Assembly: GCA_020844525.1 (NCBI GenBank) | Contig: JAJGAH010000092.1 | Coordinates: 1 to 8,226 of the forward strand | Length of the DNA stretch: 8,226 bases | From: Eubacterium sp. | GTDB taxonomy: Bacteria > Bacillota > Clostridia > Lachnospirales > Lachnospiraceae | Direction of reading: 5' to 3' | Shown here: positions 6,153 through 8,226 of the stretch, piece by piece | How the letters are laid out: each line of letters starts with the position of its first letter | Position numbering within the stretch: the first letter of the stretch is position 1 | Notes under the pieces: model-generated | What the model was told of the DNA's origin: nothing | Databases searched by the model: none | The model's input: the letters and a program-made list of their open reading frames with translations, nothing else | Position numbers and translations under genes: made by a program

Positions 6153-7616
6153 ATGAATCGTAACGCACACACATCAAAAAAGCAAACATCTAAGACTGCA
6201 GCAAGCGAAGGAAGACGCGGAAAGGAAGAGCAAGCGGAATTCATCAAGAAATGCGAAGAGATCGTCAAGGGACTACAGGCACACTCCTGGAAAGATCTTG
6301 AAGTCGGACATAAATTCAGGCATAACGAGAAGCTCGATCTGATCACAGCAGGTTCATTGATCGTCGGCTGCGATATCGGGAGCGTTAAACACTTTATCCG
6401 GGCTATTGATGCTCAGGGTAGAGCTCTCACAAACAAGCCATTTCCCTTCGAAAACGACGAGGAAGGCTTTAAGGCTGCCCATGACTGGATGGTCAAAGTC
6501 GCGGCGCAGAACGATAAGACGCAGATTGTTCTGGCGCTGGAACCTACAGGCCATTACTGGTTTTGCTTCGCTGCCTGGTGCACTTCACATGGCATAACCG
6601 TCGTGCAGGTCAACCCTTATGCGGTAAAAGCGACGAAGGAGATCCAGGACAACAGCCAGCTCAAGAGCGACCGCAAAGACCCCGGAGTAATCGCGGAGCT
6701 GGCCAAAAATGGCAATTATTCGATACCGTACATCGCTGAAGGCACCTATGCTTCGCTCCGTGAGCTGGAGCTTTTCCGTGAACGTGTCTCGGAGGATAGG
6801 ATCCGCGACATTAACAGGCTCTGCCAGGAAATGGACAAATACTTCCCGGAATATAGGCGCATCTACAAGGAAGTTGATAAAGTGTTCAGCCTCGCAGTCC
6901 TGGCAAAAGCTCCTCTGCCCGAAGACATAGTCAGAATCGGAGAAGACGGGGTCAGAGCTCTCTGGCACAGCGAGAAGCTGCGTGGCGGTGGATACAGTAA
7001 GGCTGCAGAGCTCCTTCAGAAGGCCAAACATAGCGTTGGCCTGAGGGAAGGGCAGGCTCAGGCCAGGATGTCCATCCAGTACCTTGCAGGATCAATCCGG
7101 GATAAAGACGCACGCCTTGATGAAATCGATGCCGAGATCACGAAGCTGGCAAAATCAATCCAATGCGTTGAAAAGCTCACGGCGATTCCTGGACTTGGAG
7201 AGCGTATTATTTCCGGAATCCTGTCTGAGATCGGTGATCTAATCCGCTTTGACGGTGTGAAAGAGATCCAGAAGTATAGCGGCCTGGGACTGGTCTCTGA
7301 AAGCTCCGGAAAGCACAATGGTGAGACACATATCAGCCATAGAGGGCGCAAGCGGCTTAGATACTGGCTGTACATAGGTGCTAGGAGTGTAGTGGTGCAT
7401 TCCAGTGAGTTTGCCAAGCTGCATACGTACTACACAACCAGAGAGGAGAATCCGCTCAAGAAGATGCAATCGTTGATGGCAATTGCGTGCAAACTCCTGA
7501 GAGTCATATACGTGATTCTAACGAAGGGGGTGGACTATGATCCACAAAAGCTGCTAGGGGACATCGTGAGACCCGAGAACGCGAAAAACAAGACGAAAGG
7601 AGCCGCTGTAGCGTGA
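6153..7616 (+). CDS. IS110-family (IS1111 group) DEDD transposase
   Basis: A recombinase with a RuvC-like DEDD domain and a C-terminal Transposase_20 domain that inserts its element by an RNA-guided, strand-exchange type reaction. The catalytic acidic residues are visible: Asp74 (VGCDIGSVKH), Glu130 (LALEPTGHYW), and Asp173 with Asp176 (SDRKDP). The C-terminal domain shows TAIPGLGERI (near 343-352), then YSGLGLVSESSGKHNG with the likely nucleophilic Ser385, and HRGRKRLRYWLY. The middle is helical and charged. The first 65 or so residues are a Lys/Arg/Glu-rich extension; family members usually reach the first catalytic Asp within roughly the first 10-20 residues. The start at 6153 is supported by AAGAGG. 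The 487-residue length exceeds the common 330-450. No disruption is seen, so it is likely active. Confidence 0.94.
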   Translation: MNRNAHTSKKQTSKTAASEGRRGKEEQAEFIKKCEEIVKGLQAHSWKDLEVGHKFRHNEKLDLITAGSLIVGCDIGSVKHFIRAIDAQGRALTNKPFPFENDEEGFKAAHDWMVKVAAQNDKTQIVLALEPTGHYWFCFAAWCTSHGITVVQVNPYAVKATKEIQDNSQLKSDRKDPGVIAELAKNGNYSIPYIAEGTYASLRELELFRERVSEDRIRDINRLCQEMDKYFPEYRRIYKEVDKVFSLAVLAKAPLPEDIVRIGEDGVRALWHSEKLRGGGYSKAAELLQKAKHSVGLREGQAQARMSIQYLAGSIRDKDARLDEIDAEITKLAKSIQCVEKLTAIPGLGERIISGILSEIGDLIRFDGVKEIQKYSGLGLVSESSGKHNGETHISHRGRKRLRYWLYIGARSVVVHSSEFAKLHTYYTTREENPLKKMQSLMAIACKLLRVIYVILTKGVDYDPQKLLGDIVRPENAKNKTKGAAVA

Positions 7617-7695
7617 ACATATCAGTATATAGCGGAACAGATCGAATGAGAGAGCATAGGGCTGATCCGCTGTAAAGGCTGTGCAGTACAATCAT

Positions 7696-7756
7696 GGTTC
7701 CAGTACCCTGCCAGATCCCGGATTGAAGATCTGAGATCTGGCAGGGCTCTGGAACC
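7696..7756 (+). other. Long stem-loop A of the 3' non-coding region
   Basis: GGTTCCAG (7696-7703) pairs with CTGGAACC (7749-7756). After a 2x2 internal loop (TA/CT), CCCTGCCAGATC (7706-7717) pairs with GATCTGGCAGGG (7735-7746) around a 17-base loop. Twenty perfect pairs make this the strongest structure in the window, and an internal loop flanked by two stems is the general form of a bridge RNA guide loop. Confidence 0.8.
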
Positions 7757-7769
7757 GACAGAGTTCTAA

Positions 7770-7846
7770 ACCAGTAGGGGAAGACCGGCGGCAGTATTGC
7801 GCCAGCTGATCAAACAGCTCTGTTGTCTGATCCGAACCGGTCTGGT
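7770..7846 (+). other. Stem-loop B of the 3' non-coding region
   Basis: GACCGG (7783-7788) pairs with CCGGTC (7837-7842), and ACCA (7770-7773) with TGGT (7843-7846), leaving a nine-base one-sided bulge at 7774-7782. A small hairpin, AGCTG/CAGCT (7804-7819), is nested inside. A one-sided loop between two stems could hold single-stranded guide bases. Confidence 0.5.
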
Positions 7847-7873
7847 AGCAGTATCAAACAAATAAGAGCTGTA

Positions 7874-7928
7874 GCCGGCAGGAAGTTTTTTCCATGGGGC
7901 ATAGACCCCGCAACTAAGCTTTGCCGGC
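7874..7928 (+). other. Branched stem C of the 3' non-coding region
   Basis: GCCGGCA (7874-7880) pairs perfectly with TGCCGGC (7922-7928). The enclosed segment can form two short hairpins, GGAA/TTCC (7881-7893) and GGGG/CCCC (7896-7909), giving a three-way arrangement. The A/T-poor closing stem argues for a folded RNA rather than chance. Confidence 0.5.
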
Positions 7929-7981
7929 ACCCGGTGTATGACAGGTGGGACGAAGGAAGTTGTGGACGTCAGAGTATCTCA

Positions 7982-8028
7982 CTGATGATCCCTATAGACA
8001 CGGGAGGTTCACCTCATAGATCATTCAG
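7982..8028 (+). other. Stem-loop D with end-like sequence at its tip
   Basis: CTGATGATC (7982-7990) pairs with GATCATTCAG (8019-8028) with one bulged T, extended by TAT/ATA after a two-base bulge. The tip holds GAGG-TTCA-CCTC (8004-8015), a small hairpin whose arms match the GAGGTT and ACCTC at the element's own ends. Confidence 0.5.
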
Positions 8029-8040
8029 GGTATAAGAAGG

Positions 8041-8068
8041 CCTTTATAAAAGTAAAGGTGTTTTATTT
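8041..8068 (+). terminator. Terminator-like hairpin closing the structured RNA region
   Basis: CCTTTA (8041-8046) and TAAAGG (8053-8058) form a perfect 6-bp stem with a six-base loop, followed by TGTTTTATTT. The T-rich tail fits an intrinsic terminator, though the stem is short and A/T-rich. Confidence 0.5.
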
Positions 8069-8138
8069 CCTGTACGAACTTTTGGACAGAATGCTCCAAT
8101 CCTTCTCTGGAATACACCCTTTGGCTCTTATTCGTTCA

Positions 8139-8150
8139 GTACCGTGAGGT
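8139..8150 (-). repeat. Right subterminal inverted repeat of the IS1111-group element
   Basis: GTACCGTGAGGT, exact reverse complement of 6081-6092. It is followed by TGA and then an A-run shared with the left border. The 70 bases before it (8069-8138) show no gene or clear structure. Confidence 0.88.
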
Positions 8151-8153
8151 TGA

Positions 8154-8226
8154 AAAACCTTGATTTAATAGGGAAAAATCCCTTGACACAATAGGGAGCC
8201 TTCCTGAGATCACCAAAGTCATAATG
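8154..8226 (-). pseudogene. Upstream fragment of the interrupted minus-strand gene
   Basis: Read from 8226 on the minus strand, the frame gives HYDFGDLRKAPYCVKGFF followed by PIKSRF and runs straight into the IS1111-group element. Removing that element at the shared A5 run joins this frame to the fragment at 5700-6073 with no stop or shift. The gene continues beyond the right edge. Function unknown; an aromatic-rich stretch before the hydrophobic segment suits a membrane protein. Confidence 0.55.

Larger units (their letters stand above)
7690..8068 (+). ncRNA. Candidate bridge-RNA-like structured RNA in the 3' end of the IS1111-group element
   Basis: The 520 bases between the transposase stop and the right repeat hold no convincing gene but contain a row of stem-loops on the + strand: 7696-7756, 7770-7846, 7874-7928 and 7982-8028, then a terminator-like hairpin at 8041-8068. 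IS110/IS1111 elements are known to encode a bridge RNA from the non-coding end, whose loops pair with the element ends and with the target. In the IS1111 group this is the 3' end, as here. The structured span is longer than the roughly 180-200 nt of the best-known examples. The boundaries are inferred from the structures, not from a mapped transcript. Confidence 0.55.
6074..8153 (+). mobile_element. IS110-family insertion sequence, IS1111 group
   Basis: The element holds a DEDD transposase gene (6153-7616), 12-bp subterminal inverted repeats (6081-6092 and 8139-8150) and a long non-coding 3' end. This is the IS1111 layout, as opposed to the IS110 group, whose long non-coding end is upstream. 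The ends given follow the pattern described for IS1111 elements of about 7 bases outside the left repeat and 3 outside the right. With them, an A5 run is shared at the two borders and removal restores the host frame exactly. At about 2.1 kb it is larger than the usual 1.4-1.6 kb. It sits in the minus-strand host gene. Confidence 0.85.

Noticed and set aside
7631..7671. AGCGGA/TCCGCT inverted repeat just after the IS1111 transposase stop
   Set aside because: A 6-bp stem with a 29-base loop and poor flanking pairing is too weak to call, though it could be the start of the structured RNA.
7823..8035. 70-codon open frame in the IS1111-group 3' region
   Set aside because: It has no ribosome binding site or ATG start, has no recognisable domain, and overlaps stems B, C and D; structured RNA explains the region better.
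1..8226. tRNA, rRNA or CRISPR array
   Set aside because: No cloverleaf, rRNA-like segment or regularly spaced repeat was seen; the only repeats are insertion sequence ends and hairpin arms.

Overview
The window looks like a chromosomal stretch from a low-to-mid G+C Firmicute (Bacillota), possibly an anaerobic gut-type member of Clostridia or Erysipelotrichia. This rests on strong AGGAGG-type ribosome binding sites, A/T-leaning codon use in the host genes, and the two transposase types; the genus cannot be fixed from this sequence. It divides into a host part (1-4475) and a region where two insertion sequences have broken one host gene (4447-8226).

Host part. Two P-type cation ATPase genes lie head to tail on the + strand, 13 bases apart, and are almost certainly co-transcribed. 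The first runs in from the left edge and is a P2-type (calcium-ATPase-like) pump of uncertain ion. The second is a complete MgtA/MgtB-type magnesium-transporting ATPase (885 aa). Both retain the phosphorylated Asp, the TGDN nucleotide loop and the GDGxND hinge. No magnesium riboswitch is visible directly upstream of mgtA, so control must act on the upstream promoter, which lies outside the window.

Broken gene. A minus-strand gene, convergent with mgtA, enters at 8226 and ends at 4447. It is split in three by the two elements. If the elements are removed at their inferred ends, the three pieces join into one open frame of about 155 codons ending in a stop 38 bases past the mgtA stop. It resembles the C-terminal part of a membrane protein with a following soluble region, but I cannot name it.

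Element 1 (about 4482-5699) is an IS1595-family (ISXO2-like) insertion sequence: perfect 31-bp terminal inverted repeats, one zinc-ribbon transposase of 342 aa, and a Shine-Dalgarno displayed in the loop of a perfect 9-bp hairpin directly before the start codon.

Element 2 (about 6074-8153) is an IS110-family element of the IS1111 group: 12-bp subterminal inverted repeats, a DEDD transposase of 487 aa with an unusually long N-terminal extension, and about 520 bases of 3' non-coding DNA filled with nested stem-loops and ending in a terminator-like hairpin. This 3' region is the best candidate for something new: a long bridge-RNA-like structured RNA. The element's left end can also fold so that the transposase ribosome binding site is sequestered in transcripts reading in from outside.

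Both transposases read on the + strand, opposite to the gene they interrupt.
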